Assembly (NCBI GenBank): GCA_964643965.1
Contig: CAZXVH010000032.1
Coordinates: 1 to 42,790 of the forward strand
Direction: 5' to 3'
Source: GCA-2746795 sp964643965
GTDB lineage: Bacteria > Chloroflexota > Anaerolineae > Promineifilales > Promineifilaceae
Length of the DNA stretch: 42,790 nucleotides
Positions within the stretch are counted from its first letter, which is position 1; each line of letters begins with the position of its first letter. The notes under the pieces were generated by a model. That model had not been told where the DNA came from. It did no database searches and worked only from the letters and a program-made list of their open reading frames with translations. Below, piece by piece: positions 26,673 to 33,637 of this stretch. Both the position numbers and the translations under genes were made by a program.

Positions 26673-26836
26673 GTAAGTGATTGGTTTCCCCCAAAAAGGA
26701 TATTGATTTTCCTCAGGCTGCTGACTCATACGTGGGATAATGATCACTTCTATCTTCTCCCCTGAATCAAAAGGCAAGTCTTCTAGTATGAGCGTCCCCT
26801 TTTTTTCATTGTAAATTCGTAAGCGTATACTTGCAT
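26646..26836 (-). pseudogene. Frameshifted antitoxin-like small ORF
   Basis: Read leftward from ATG 26836, the frame gives MQVYAYEFTMKK and then breaks at an A7 run (T7 at 26800-26806 on the plus strand). Adding one A restores a 63-residue frame: KKGTLILEDLPFDSGEKI, EVIIIPRMSQQPE, YPFWGKPITYLNPAELPG, stop at 26646. The layout (short beta-strand start, GTL-x-L-x-x-LPF, E-VIIIP, then a Tyr/Pro-rich tail) resembles small antitoxin-like proteins common in Chloroflexota. The 3' end overlaps the end of mutL by 27 bp, leaving no room for a toxin downstream. A sequencing error in the homopolymer is the alternative. Confidence 0.6.
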
Positions 26837-26892
26837 AGTATCGATCTCCGCTGAACCTGTTTTAAGATTATTCGGCATGGTTCAGGTTAGTT

Positions 26893-27179
26893 CTACAAAG
26901 TGTCCAAATAACCTTCTCCGTTTCTGAACCATGACGATTGTTCAATATGGTATTCATTATAGCAGAGGATGGAGTTAGATTGTGAGAGGGAAACGGCCGT
27001 TTCTCCCCAATCAGCCTCAGCCACAGCCGGTAACGTGAAATAAAAACAAGCCCTCCTTCGGGAACACTCTCCATTCCCGCCTCGCCGCCCAGCTTCTCCA
27101 TAATGCGCCGCACAATAGAGAAATGTCCCTGTAAACGAGTTTGTTTCAGGCGCGTAAAAGAAGAAAGAAAAGCGTTTTT
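26893..27179 (-). pseudogene. Remnant of a sensor histidine kinase C-terminus
   Basis: Read leftward, one frame encodes FTRLKQTRLQGHFSIVRR followed by IMEKLGGEAGMESVPEGGLVF, an unmistakable HATPase end of a sensor kinase. The G2 box GHGLGLSIV has lost residues (GHFSIV). After GGLVF the frame shifts at a T5 run; one extra T would give LVFYFTLPA, the usual ending, which continues in the other frame. There is no N-terminal part: a stop lies at about 27180. A decamer sits in the tail (ETAVSL). The deletion, the frameshift and the missing front make decay more likely than a sequencing error. Confidence 0.75.
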
Positions 27180-27203
27180 TTATCAAAGGTGTTCATGTAA
27201 GCA

Positions 27204-28124
27204 TTATGGTTCTGGCGTAGGAGTCAACCGTAAACGTAAATTTTGAAAGGTGAGCCACCAGCCGCCCTCGGCGCCATCGGCACAGGGTTCGATACGCAAG
27301 CCGCTGATTTCTGGACTACCATCAGCCAGCTGCACAGTATAGGAGACGCCCGGCTCCATGACGAAATCTCCATACCCCGCCCCCTGCGCTGGTTTGAAGC
27401 CGGTGAAAAAGTGGTCGGCGCCCCCGCCCCAGGTGACGAGGACTTCTATACCCGGTAAGGGGTTTAGCAGGGCGTCTTGGGTTTCTACCACCAACAGGGC
27501 AACGGGTTCTCCCGCGGCGCAGTGCTGCGTCTGCGCCAATAGACGATAGGTGGGGCGAGGGGTGACTGAGGGGCGGGCGATGGTGGTGGCGGTAGCGGAA
27601 GGGCTGGGCGTGGAGGAGGGCGTGGGGGTTTGGCTGGGGGTGGCAGTCGGTGCGGTGAGGGCTGCGGTTGCAGGTATCACAGTCGGCGTGGGTATCGGTC
27701 CGGCCGGCGTCGGCGCAAAGAGGGCCACCGCTTTGTTTTCCACCCCCAATCCTTGCGCCAGTTGCGCCAGATTTTCGATCACTTGTGGCTCCGCTTGTTG
27801 GCGTAAATAGGTTTCCAGCAGGGTGGCGACTCTCTGATTGAGCGCCGGGTCTTCCAGCGCCGCCAGACGTCGTTCAGCTTGCGCCCAATCCCCATTGGCG
27901 GCGTAACTTTGGCTCACCAGGTAGATATATTCCTCTTTGTACCGTTCGCTTAAACGAGAAGGAGCTACCTCTGTGTAAACGATGGGCGCCACTACCCAGG
28001 CGTAATATAAAGCGCCCATCAGCCCCATGATTACCCCCAGTAAAATCAAACCGGCAGCCGAAGCCCGGTTGAAGGGCTGCTTCCCGTCTGGCGAGGGCTG
28101 TGAACGGCGTCGGCGGCGGCTCAT
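27204..28124 (-). CDS. Membrane protein with linker and C-terminal domain, paralogue of the next gene
   Basis: A 306-residue protein. A basic N-terminus (MSRRRRRSQ) and one TM helix (about 25-47) precede a helical domain containing YTEVAPSRLSERYKEEYIYL and QAERRLAALEDP, then a Ser/Thr/Pro linker (about 140-200). A beta-rich C-terminal domain (about 205-300) has two Cys (QHCAAGEPV, RIEPCADG) that may pair outside the membrane. The helical domain is similar to that of the upstream gene, so the two arose by duplication. Start and stop overlap as ATGA. I do not recognise a named family. Confidence 0.75.
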   Translation of the reverse strand: MSRRRRRSQPSPDGKQPFNRASAAGLILLGVIMGLMGALYYAWVVAPIVYTEVAPSRLSERYKEEYIYLVSQSYAANGDWAQAERRLAALEDPALNQRVATLLETYLRQQAEPQVIENLAQLAQGLGVENKAVALFAPTPAGPIPTPTVIPATAALTAPTATPSQTPTPSSTPSPSATATTIARPSVTPRPTYRLLAQTQHCAAGEPVALLVVETQDALLNPLPGIEVLVTWGGGADHFFTGFKPAQGAGYGDFVMEPGVSYTVQLADGSPEISGLRIEPCADGAEGGWWLTFQNLRLRLTPTPEP

Positions 28125-28498
28125 GGTTGGGGGGGCGCCTCGCTGTTGAGATAAGGGGTCATGGCTGGGGAGGTGCGGCCCAAATCGTGAGCCAGTTGCG
28201 CCAATTGGCGAATTTCAGTTTGATTGCCGCCCTGTAAAATTTGGTCAAGAGTGTATGAGAAGAGGAACTCTTCGCCGGGCAATCTTACTTTTTGGCGGGC
28301 GGCGTCCAGGTCGTTGGTGAGAGCGTAGTCGGCCGCCACCATGAGCAGGTACTCTTGTTTATACGCTTCACTCAAGACGGATGGATTGGCGTCGGTGTAT
28401 TCGGTGGGCCAGGCGATCCAGCCCAGGAACAGGCCCAGGCTAATGCCGATGAGGAGACCAATGCCGATGAAGCTAAATAGGGAAAGCCAGCGTTTCAT
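28121..28498 (-). CDS. Short membrane paralogue (TM plus helical domain)
   Basis: A 125-residue protein: TM helix at about 5-28, then WPTEYTDANPSVLSEAYKQE and a helical stretch that aligns by eye with YTEVAPSRLSERYKEEYIYL of the downstream gene. It lacks that protein's linker and C-terminal domain. The ATG at 28498 is chosen because the 22 extra residues of a longer frame (from 28564) are encoded by heptamer repeats. No Shine-Dalgarno sequence is visible; the leader directly before the ATG is the repeat tract at 28499-28545. Confidence 0.7.
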   Translation of the reverse strand: MKRWLSLFSFIGIGLLIGISLGLFLGWIAWPTEYTDANPSVLSEAYKQEYLLMVAADYALTNDLDAARQKVRLPGEEFLFSYTLDQILQGGNQTEIRQLAQLAHDLGRTSPAMTPYLNSEAPPQP

Positions 28499-28545
28499 AA
28501 TTTCAGATTGTGGCTTGCGGCTTGCTGGTTGCAGAGTTACAGGAG
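28499..28545 (-). repeat. Heptamer leader next to a start codon (GCAAGCC family)
   Basis: On the minus strand the run reads CTCTGCAACCA, GCAAGCC, GCAAGCC, ACAATCT, GAAATT and then ATGAAA. It matches the run CTCTGCAACTT, GCAATCC (x4), GCAATC, ATGAAA before the methyltransferase gene at 33755. Confidence 0.8.
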
Positions 28546-28568
28546 GGAGCTGGCGCTTGATCACCTTG

Positions 28569-28598
28569 CCACCGGTTACTGAGCTTGTCGAAGCGCCG
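28569..28598 (-). repeat. Dispersed repeat CGGCGCTTCGACAAGCTCAG
   Basis: One copy of an intergenic element whose minus-strand sequence begins CGGCGCTTCGACAAGCTCAG and ends TAACCGGTGG. Two further copies in tandem are at 33638-33694. Confidence 0.85.
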
Positions 28599-28624
28599 TT
28601 TTGCCACTTTGCCCCCTTTCAAAG

Positions 28625-28654
28625 AAAAAGGCCACCCGCTTTTTACTGGTAGCC
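28625..28654 (-). terminator. Intrinsic terminator downstream of tRNA-Leu
   Basis: On the minus strand AGGCTACC pairs with GGTGGCCT (one T-G pair) across an 11-nt loop and is followed by TTTTTCTTT. It lies about 60 bp after the tRNA 3' end. Confidence 0.8.
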
Positions 28655-28712
28655 TGCCGATTAACCTTGCTAGTCCCTGATGCGGGGCTTATAATTCGCC
28701 AAAATTTGTTGA

Positions 28713-28797
28713 TGGTGCCGAAGGTGGGAATCGAACCCACACTCCCGAGGGAACACGATTTTGAGTCGTGCGCGTCTGCCTATTCCGCCACTTCGGC
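28713..28797 (-). tRNA. tRNA-Leu (anticodon CAA)
   Basis: The minus strand folds as a class II tRNA. The acceptor stem is GCCGAAG/CTTCGGC with discriminator A and encoded CCA. The anticodon stem CACGA/TCGTG encloses the loop CTCAAAA, giving anticodon CAA, which reads UUG. The variable arm is long, as for Leu, and the T arm contains GTGGGTTCGATTCCCAC. Confidence 0.95.
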
Positions 28798-28846
28798 ATC
28801 TTTGGTAAAGCGACCGAGAGTATAAATCAAGCTGAATTATCTGTCA

Positions 28847-29443
28847 ATGGACAACGAAGACGATCTGATCAAGAAAGCGCAAGAAGGGGACGTAGCGGCT
28901 TACAACCGGCTGGTGCTGCATTACCAATCCCTGGTCTATAACGTTGTCTATCGCATCATGAATGAGCCGCAAGGGGCGGAGGACATGACGCAGGAAGCGT
29001 TTATCTCGGCGTATAAGGCGTTGAATCGCTTTCGCGGCGGCAATTTTAAGGCGTGGCTGCTGCGTATTGCCACCAATGCCTGTTATGATGAATTACGTCG
29101 TTATAAACGGCGTCCCCAATCTTCTTTGGATGCTCTGACTGAGGATAATGAGTCGTTTAGCTTTATGCGCAGTCCGGAGGAAGGGCCTGAGGCGCAGGCG
29201 CAGCGCGTGGAAATGATGCGGGCGATTGAGCGCTGTTTGCAAGATTTACCAGACGATCAACGGATAACGGCCGTTCTGCGCGACGTAGAAGGGTATGATT
29301 ACAGCGAAATCGCCGAGATCACCGCATCATCCCTGGGCACGGTTAAATCCCGCCTCAGCCGCGCCCGCAGCAAACTGCGCCACTGCTTGCAAGGTTTCCG
29401 GGAACTTTTACCCGCCCAATATCGTCTACAACCTGACGAGTGA
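28847..29443 (+). CDS. ECF-type RNA polymerase sigma factor
   Basis: A 198-residue sigma70-family factor without regions 1 and 3. Region 2 (about 15-85) contains YNRLVLHYQSLVYNVVYRIM, the region 2.2 element GAEDMTQEAFISAYKAL and FKAWLLRIATNACYDELRRY. Region 4 (about 130-185) contains RCLQDLPDDQRITAVLRDVEGY and the helix-turn-helix YSEIAEITASSLGTVKSRLSRAR. A candidate membrane anti-sigma factor follows. One decamer in region 4 encodes TAVL. Confidence 0.93.
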   Translation: MDNEDDLIKKAQEGDVAAYNRLVLHYQSLVYNVVYRIMNEPQGAEDMTQEAFISAYKALNRFRGGNFKAWLLRIATNACYDELRRYKRRPQSSLDALTEDNESFSFMRSPEEGPEAQAQRVEMMRAIERCLQDLPDDQRITAVLRDVEGYDYSEIAEITASSLGTVKSRLSRARSKLRHCLQGFRELLPAQYRLQPDE

Positions 29444-29483
29444 AAACCCAAAATTGAAGATTGATGAATCATGATTTGACCAC

Positions 29484-29533
29484 CTGACTATCCGGCTACT
29501 CGACTACTAGACTATCCGACCACTAAACTAAAC
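29484..29533 (+). repeat. Heptamer-like leader before the anti-sigma gene (CGACTA family)
   Basis: A run of degenerate 7-bp steps (GACTATC, CGGCTAC, TCGACTA, CTAGACT, ATCCGAC, CACTAAA, CTAAAC) ends directly at the ATG at 29534. No Shine-Dalgarno sequence is present. The same words (GACTAC, TCGACTA, AAAC) precede the SWIM gene at the end of the window. Confidence 0.75.
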
Positions 29534-30436
29534 ATGTTCGACTTTTTGAAGACTCTCACGAAATCAGATGAAGCGAAACGACAGGAAGCATTCTCAGCTT
29601 ACCTGGACGGGTCGCTTCCTGTACGCCAACAGCAAGAATTTGAGCAGCGATTGGCAGAAGACGCCGATTTACGTGCGGAGATGGAACTGGCGCAAGCGCT
29701 GCGCCAGCACATGCAAGAAATGCCGCGCCGCTCATTGCCACGCAGTTTTACGCTGGAGGCCAGCCTCTATGGCAAGCCGCAGAAAGAGCCGTTGGTGCAG
29801 GCGTACCCCTTTTTACGGGCGGCCACAGTGCTGACGGCGTTTTTCTTTGTCATCGCGCTGGGTTTGAGCGTCTTTACGACCAACCAGGGCATGGACGCCC
29901 AGAATGTGGCGGATATGACTTCTATGGCTCAATCAGCCAGGGAAGCCGCGCCGGTGATGGAAGCGCCGGCCGCCGAGGTCGAAAGCTTTGGCGAGGAAGT
30001 TGCGGCGGAGACGGCGGCCGCCAAAATTGTGGAAGAAACCGTAATGGTGGAAACGGTGGTTGAAGAAGCAGCGGTGGCTGAAGAAGCGATGGTCGAAGAA
30101 GCGCCTCAAGGGGCGGCGCTGTCGGCGACGATGGATGCAGAGGCCACGGCCGTTCCGGAGATGGAAGCCGCCGCCGCCCTGCCCGCCGCGACCGTCTCTT
30201 CTTTGCCCAGACCGGCAGCCACGGAAACGGCCGTTCCCCGCCTGGGAGAAGCTGCCGAATTTTTCTCCGATGACGCGGCCGGGAATGTTGCCGCAGAGAT
30301 GAGCCAACCCGTTCCCACCGAAGCCCCCCACTCTACACGTGGCTTATTACCTCTCAGCCAATGGCTGTTGCTCAGTTTGGCGCTCTTGTTCTTTTTCTTA
30401 TTGACGGCTACCCTGCTGGCTCACAGAAAGCGCTAA
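29534..30436 (+). CDS. Membrane anti-sigma factor candidate
   Basis: A 300-residue protein directly after the ECF sigma gene. Residues 15-70 are helical and acidic/basic (FSAYLDGSLPVRQQQEFEQR), resembling anti-sigma N-terminal domains but without the zinc-binding HxxxCxxC. A TM helix spans about 94-114. A long, low-complexity Ala/Glu/Thr-rich extracytoplasmic region (about 120-265) leads to a second hydrophobic segment (SQWLLLSLALLFFFLLTATLL) ending in AHRKR. The protein would thus cross the membrane twice or be anchored at both ends. Assignment rests on position, topology and the N-terminal helix pattern. Confidence 0.7.
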   Translation: MFDFLKTLTKSDEAKRQEAFSAYLDGSLPVRQQQEFEQRLAEDADLRAEMELAQALRQHMQEMPRRSLPRSFTLEASLYGKPQKEPLVQAYPFLRAATVLTAFFFVIALGLSVFTTNQGMDAQNVADMTSMAQSAREAAPVMEAPAAEVESFGEEVAAETAAAKIVEETVMVETVVEEAAVAEEAMVEEAPQGAALSATMDAEATAVPEMEAAAALPAATVSSLPRPAATETAVPRLGEAAEFFSDDAAGNVAAEMSQPVPTEAPHSTRGLLPLSQWLLLSLALLFFFLLTATLLAHRKR

Positions 30437-30445
30437 TTCTTTTTT

Positions 30446-30964
30446 ATGAGCTTCACCACAGCCCCCGAAAGCTTTGCTTATTGCCCCCACTGCGCCGCGC
30501 CTCTGGTGACGCGCCTGGTGGGTGACAAACTACGCCGTGTTTGCCCGGACTGCGGTTATGTGTACTTTACGGATCCAAAGGTGGGGGTGGGCGTATTGGT
30601 GGTGGAGAACGGCCGTTTGCTGTTGGTGCGCCGCGCTGTGAATCCTGAAAAGGGGAAGTGGAGTATCCCCGCCGGTTTTGTAGACAGCGGCGAAGACCCT
30701 CAAGAAACGGCCGTGCGTGAAGCCCAGGAAGAAACCAATTTAAACGTGGCGATCACCGGCCTGGAAGACGTTTATTTCAATCCATCGCTAAAATCAGGGG
30801 AGCCAGGCGCTTCTATTTTCATCCTTTACCGCGCCGACCTGATAGATGGCGAACTGCAAGCCGGAGATGATGTGGACGCGGCCGGATTTTTTGAACTGGA
30901 TGCCTTGCCCGAACTCGCTTTTGCCAGCACGGTCCAGGCTGTTGAGAAGCTGCGGCGGAGCTAA
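30446..30964 (+). CDS. Nudix hydrolase with N-terminal zinc ribbon
   Basis: A 172-residue protein. A zinc ribbon (YCPHC at 12-16, VCPDCGYVYF at about 32) is followed by a Nudix domain whose box is GFVDSGEDPQETAVREAQEE, continuing TNLNV, with the catalytic REAQEE intact. Zinc-ribbon Nudix enzymes of this type include NADH pyrophosphatase-like and ADP-ribose/dinucleotide hydrolases; the substrate is not clear. It starts 9 bp after the anti-sigma stop with no ribosome site, so it may be translated by reinitiation. Two octamers or decamers encode NGR and TAV, the second inside the Nudix box. Confidence 0.9.
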   Translation: MSFTTAPESFAYCPHCAAPLVTRLVGDKLRRVCPDCGYVYFTDPKVGVGVLVVENGRLLLVRRAVNPEKGKWSIPAGFVDSGEDPQETAVREAQEETNLNVAITGLEDVYFNPSLKSGEPGASIFILYRADLIDGELQAGDDVDAAGFFELDALPELAFASTVQAVEKLRRS

Positions 30965-31386
30965 ACATCTTCCCATTCGCTGGCGGCTCCCGGCCAATCT
31001 ACCACCGCATGACGCTGCACCACCAGCAAACGGCCGTTTTCATCCCACAAGCCCACGCTGCTCAAATCCCACCATTCTACCGTACCCGTTAGCTGTTCTT
31101 CAGAGCGCAGCGTCAGCGTCACCGTTTCTTTGCTCTTCAAGGCGCGGGCCAGATAAAAGGTGAGGTATTTACGGGGCCGGGCATTGTGCCATTGAAATTC
31201 TGCTAACGGCCGTTGGTAATAATCCGCCAGTTTTGCCACCAGTTCCGGGTCACGCACCGGCCGGTATTGTATTTCCGCATGATTAACAGGGGTTACTTTC
31301 TCCAGGCCAATCGCTTCGGTGATGGTCAGGGTGTTGACGCCGCCTTGCCGCGCCCGCAAATAACGTAAATGATCGCTCAGGCTCAT
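30961..31386 (-). CDS. HTH-like plus Sm/Hfq-like fold protein (short member)
   Basis: A 141-residue protein. Residues 1-65 look like an XRE-type helix-turn-helix: LSDHLRYLRARQGG, then AEIQYRPVRDPELVAKLADYY with the spacing of helices 3-5. Residues 75-131 resemble an Sm/Hfq fold: a helix (TFYLARALKSKE), Sm1-like VTLTLRSEEQLTGTVEWWDL and Sm2-like LLVVQRHAVVDW, comparable with the YKHAI motif of Hfq. Coupling by ATGA to the next gene, which has the same domain order, supports the reading. The Hfq link is by eye; a generic SH3-like barrel is the alternative. It overlaps the Nudix 3' end by 4 bp. Confidence 0.7.
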   Translation of the reverse strand: MSLSDHLRYLRARQGGVNTLTITEAIGLEKVTPVNHAEIQYRPVRDPELVAKLADYYQRPLAEFQWHNARPRKYLTFYLARALKSKETVTLTLRSEEQLTGTVEWWDLSSVGLWDENGRLLVVQRHAVVDWPGAASEWEDV

Positions 31387-32126
31387 GCTGCCTCCCCACT
31401 GACGGTGTAATAGGCTAGCGCTAATTTTTGCAGCGACGTCTGGCTGCCATCCTCTTGCTCGATGGTGATGCTGTAAGGCGAAAAGCCGACGATACGGCCG
31501 GAAAACTGGGTGTTGTCGAACAGGGTAAAGGTGACGCGGCTTTGCGCCTCTTGCTGTGCTTCCAGGTAGTTCAGTTCAAAGCTATCCACGCCTTCTGGCA
31601 GATGCGCTCGTTTGCGCCGGGTATCGGCCGGACGCAGATTTTTGTGCTCGTTGAGATAGACGCCTATCCAGTGACGGGCTTCCTGAGATGTCAGCTCGTC
31701 AATTGCTTTGCCGATGCGTTCGGTAACGGCCGTTTCGCTTTCGCCCACTTTCGCCGCTAAATCCCTTAAATAGGAGAGTTGTCCTTCTCGAGCTGGAGCC
31801 GACTTGGGGGAAGGCGCGGCTTGTTTTTTAGCAGGGGCCATCTCAGCTGTGGCCCTGGCCTCTGCCGCTTTGGCGGCGGGGGGTGGCGTGGCTGGCTTGA
31901 CTGGTTTAGGTGGAGCCGGCTTCTTTTTGGGAATTGGCTCAGATTCTATTTTTATTTCGCTGCTGTCCACATACAACGCCTTCGCCAGTTTACCCAGATC
32001 GGCTATCTTGATGGCTTCACCCGATTCATAAGCATAAATATTCCCGGCTTTTACGCCCGATTTACCGGCTAATTGTTTAACCGTCATTTTTTGCTTTTGT
32101 CGAAGTTCCCAAAGGTTTTGTGCCAT
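31383..32126 (-). CDS. XRE HTH - linker - Sm/Hfq-like fold protein (long member)
   Basis: A 247-residue protein. Residues 3-55 are a clear XRE helix-turn-helix (LWELRQKQKMTVKQLAGKSG, YAYESGEAIKIADLGKLAKAL). Residues 60-112 are a Lys/Pro/Ala linker that could bind nucleic acid. A helical part spans 115-165. Residues 180-242 resemble Sm/Hfq: helix DSFELNYLEAQQEA, Sm1-like VTFTLFDNTQFSGRIVGFSP and Sm2-like TSLQKLALAYYTV. The start at 32126 has GAGGAGG five bases upstream; a frame opening at 32159 is longer but unsupported. The protein probably joins DNA recognition to an RNA- or peptide-binding ring. It is coupled by ATGA to the short member. Confidence 0.75.
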   Translation of the reverse strand: MAQNLWELRQKQKMTVKQLAGKSGVKAGNIYAYESGEAIKIADLGKLAKALYVDSSEIKIESEPIPKKKPAPPKPVKPATPPPAAKAAEARATAEMAPAKKQAAPSPKSAPAREGQLSYLRDLAAKVGESETAVTERIGKAIDELTSQEARHWIGVYLNEHKNLRPADTRRKRAHLPEGVDSFELNYLEAQQEAQSRVTFTLFDNTQFSGRIVGFSPYSITIEQEDGSQTSLQKLALAYYTVSGEAA

Positions 32127-32358
32127 GGTGGCCTCCTCTAATAATTTTGTATGTGTCAATTATTTTTTACTTTATCATAAATTGGTGAACCGGCGAATTG
32201 TTGTTTGACCGTGCCTGGTTCTGCTCCTACAATCCAGTTTCTAAAACTCATTTTCAGGGTGATTCCAACAAATTTTAGAAATAGACGAATCGGATTCACT
32301 GGAGGAAAAATTCGTTGCTGTCTTAAATTCGCTGTACTCATCCGTGACGAAGGATAAG

Positions 32359-32937
32359 ATGGTTGAAAACTGGCAGAAATTAAGCAGGGAGGCGCTGGCG
32401 GATTATCGCATCTTTACGGTGCGGCAAGATAGGCGTCGTTCGCCGCGCACCGGGCAGGAACATTCTTTTTACGTGTTGGAAGCGCCGGATTGGATCAACA
32501 TCATCCCCATTACGCCAGAGGGGAAGGTGGTCTTTATCCACCAATATCGGCATGGCACGGAACATGTGACGCTGGAGGTGCCAGGCGGCATGGTGGATGA
32601 TACGGATAGCGATCCCGGGGCAGCGGCGCGGCGCGAGATGTTGGAAGAGACGGGTTATGCGGCGACGCAAATCATCCCCATTGGCGTAGTGGAACCGAAT
32701 CCCGCTTTTCTCAACAACCGCTGCCACTCTTACCTGGCTCTGAATGCGCAGTGGGTGCAGAAGCCACAGTTTGATGGAGCGGAAGATATTGCAGTGGAGG
32801 AGATTGAGTTAACGGCCGTTCCCCATCTCATCACTTCTGGCAAAATCAGCCATGCGCTGGTGGTTTGCGCTTTTTACCACCTGGAGCAGTTGCGCCGCCG
32901 CCAGCCGCAGCTGTTTACCTTCACGCCGGCAGCGTAA
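32359..32937 (+). CDS. ADP-ribose pyrophosphatase-like Nudix hydrolase
   Basis: A 192-residue Nudix enzyme without zinc ribbon. The Nudix box is GGMVDDTDSDPGAAARREML followed by EETGY, preceded by VVFIHQYRHGTEHVTLEVPGG as in ADP-ribose pyrophosphatases (NudF type). These hydrolyse ADP-ribose to AMP and ribose 5-phosphate. The ATG at 32359 with GAAGGA four bases upstream is preferred to the GTG at 32344, which lacks a ribosome site. The 3' end overlaps the convergent gene by 17 bp. One decamer encodes TAVP. Confidence 0.9.
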   Translation: MVENWQKLSREALADYRIFTVRQDRRRSPRTGQEHSFYVLEAPDWINIIPITPEGKVVFIHQYRHGTEHVTLEVPGGMVDDTDSDPGAAARREMLEETGYAATQIIPIGVVEPNPAFLNNRCHSYLALNAQWVQKPQFDGAEDIAVEEIELTAVPHLITSGKISHALVVCAFYHLEQLRRRQPQLFTFTPAA

Positions 32938-33601
32938 ACAAGTAGGCGTTGCCTTGTTTGCCGCTGATGGTCAATAAATCCATCTGGCGCAGGGTGTAGC
33001 TGATTTTGGTGGCCAGGTTGGGGGTGCAGGCGAGGGATTGGGCGAGGTCCTGGTTGGTAAACGGCCGTTTCAATTCCCCCGGTATCACAGCCAGATAATC
33101 CGCCGCCGTGGCAAAGGCGGTCTGTTCCACCACCGCCAACAGTCGCCGGTCGTGGAGGCTCCAGCGTTTGCGCCGCCAACTGCCCTGGCCGTCATCACGT
33201 AAAATCTCTTCCTCCTGGGTGAGCAGCACTTCAATGGTCAGGTTGGGGTGGGGGATGAGGCCAGTGAAGCGCACCAGTTCTTTGAAGATGTCGAGCGTTT
33301 GTCCTCGTTTGGGGGATTTGCGGCGGCTGATGGGATGGCCAACGGCCGTTTCCCGTACAATCCACTTTTCCTGAGCAATAGGGTGCAGCAGGCGCACCTC
33401 ATGCTCTGCCAGCAGCCGCGCCAGTTTGCGCTTCATGGCATACAGATGGCGCGTCTGAATTTCAATTAACGTCCGGCCGCGCACAATGTCGATGACAAAG
33501 CCGTCTACCGATACTTCAAACTGGTCTTCTGGCTGCCCCACCCATTCTTTTAATCCGGCGTGCAATGATTTTTCGCTTAATGTTCCGATGTGTGATGTCA
33601 T
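32921..33601 (-). CDS. DUF protein with PD-(D/E)XK-like core and winged-helix end
   Basis: A 226-residue protein. Residues 5-85 (IGTLSEKSLHAGLKEWV, then VDGFVIDIVRGRTLIEIQTR) recall a DUF family common in Chloroflexota. The D33/D38...E47-x-Q49 pattern after a helix looks like a PD-(D/E)XK nuclease-type core with Gln replacing the Lys, and PIAQEKWIV follows. Residues 130-225 look like winged-helix DNA-binding modules (NQDLAQSLACTPNLATKISY, then TLRQMDLL). Together they suggest a DNA-acting protein, catalytic or only binding. This is an inference from motif shape. It is monocistronic and convergent with the Nudix gene. Confidence 0.65.
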   Translation of the reverse strand: MTSHIGTLSEKSLHAGLKEWVGQPEDQFEVSVDGFVIDIVRGRTLIEIQTRHLYAMKRKLARLLAEHEVRLLHPIAQEKWIVRETAVGHPISRRKSPKRGQTLDIFKELVRFTGLIPHPNLTIEVLLTQEEEILRDDGQGSWRRKRWSLHDRRLLAVVEQTAFATAADYLAVIPGELKRPFTNQDLAQSLACTPNLATKISYTLRQMDLLTISGKQGNAYLFTLPA

Positions 33602-33637
33602 AAGGATATACTATACTGCGAGAATGATTATGCAAGG

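Noticed and set aside
29950..30240. A collagen-like or adhesin domain in the anti-sigma candidate
   Set aside because: The stretch is Ala/Glu/Val-rich low complexity without a Gly-x-y or adhesin repeat; a linker is the simplest reading.
32131..32159. TTGACA at 32154-32159 (minus) as a -35 box for the HTH-Sm gene
   Set aside because: No -10 box lies at 16-18 bp; that distance falls on the ribosome site.
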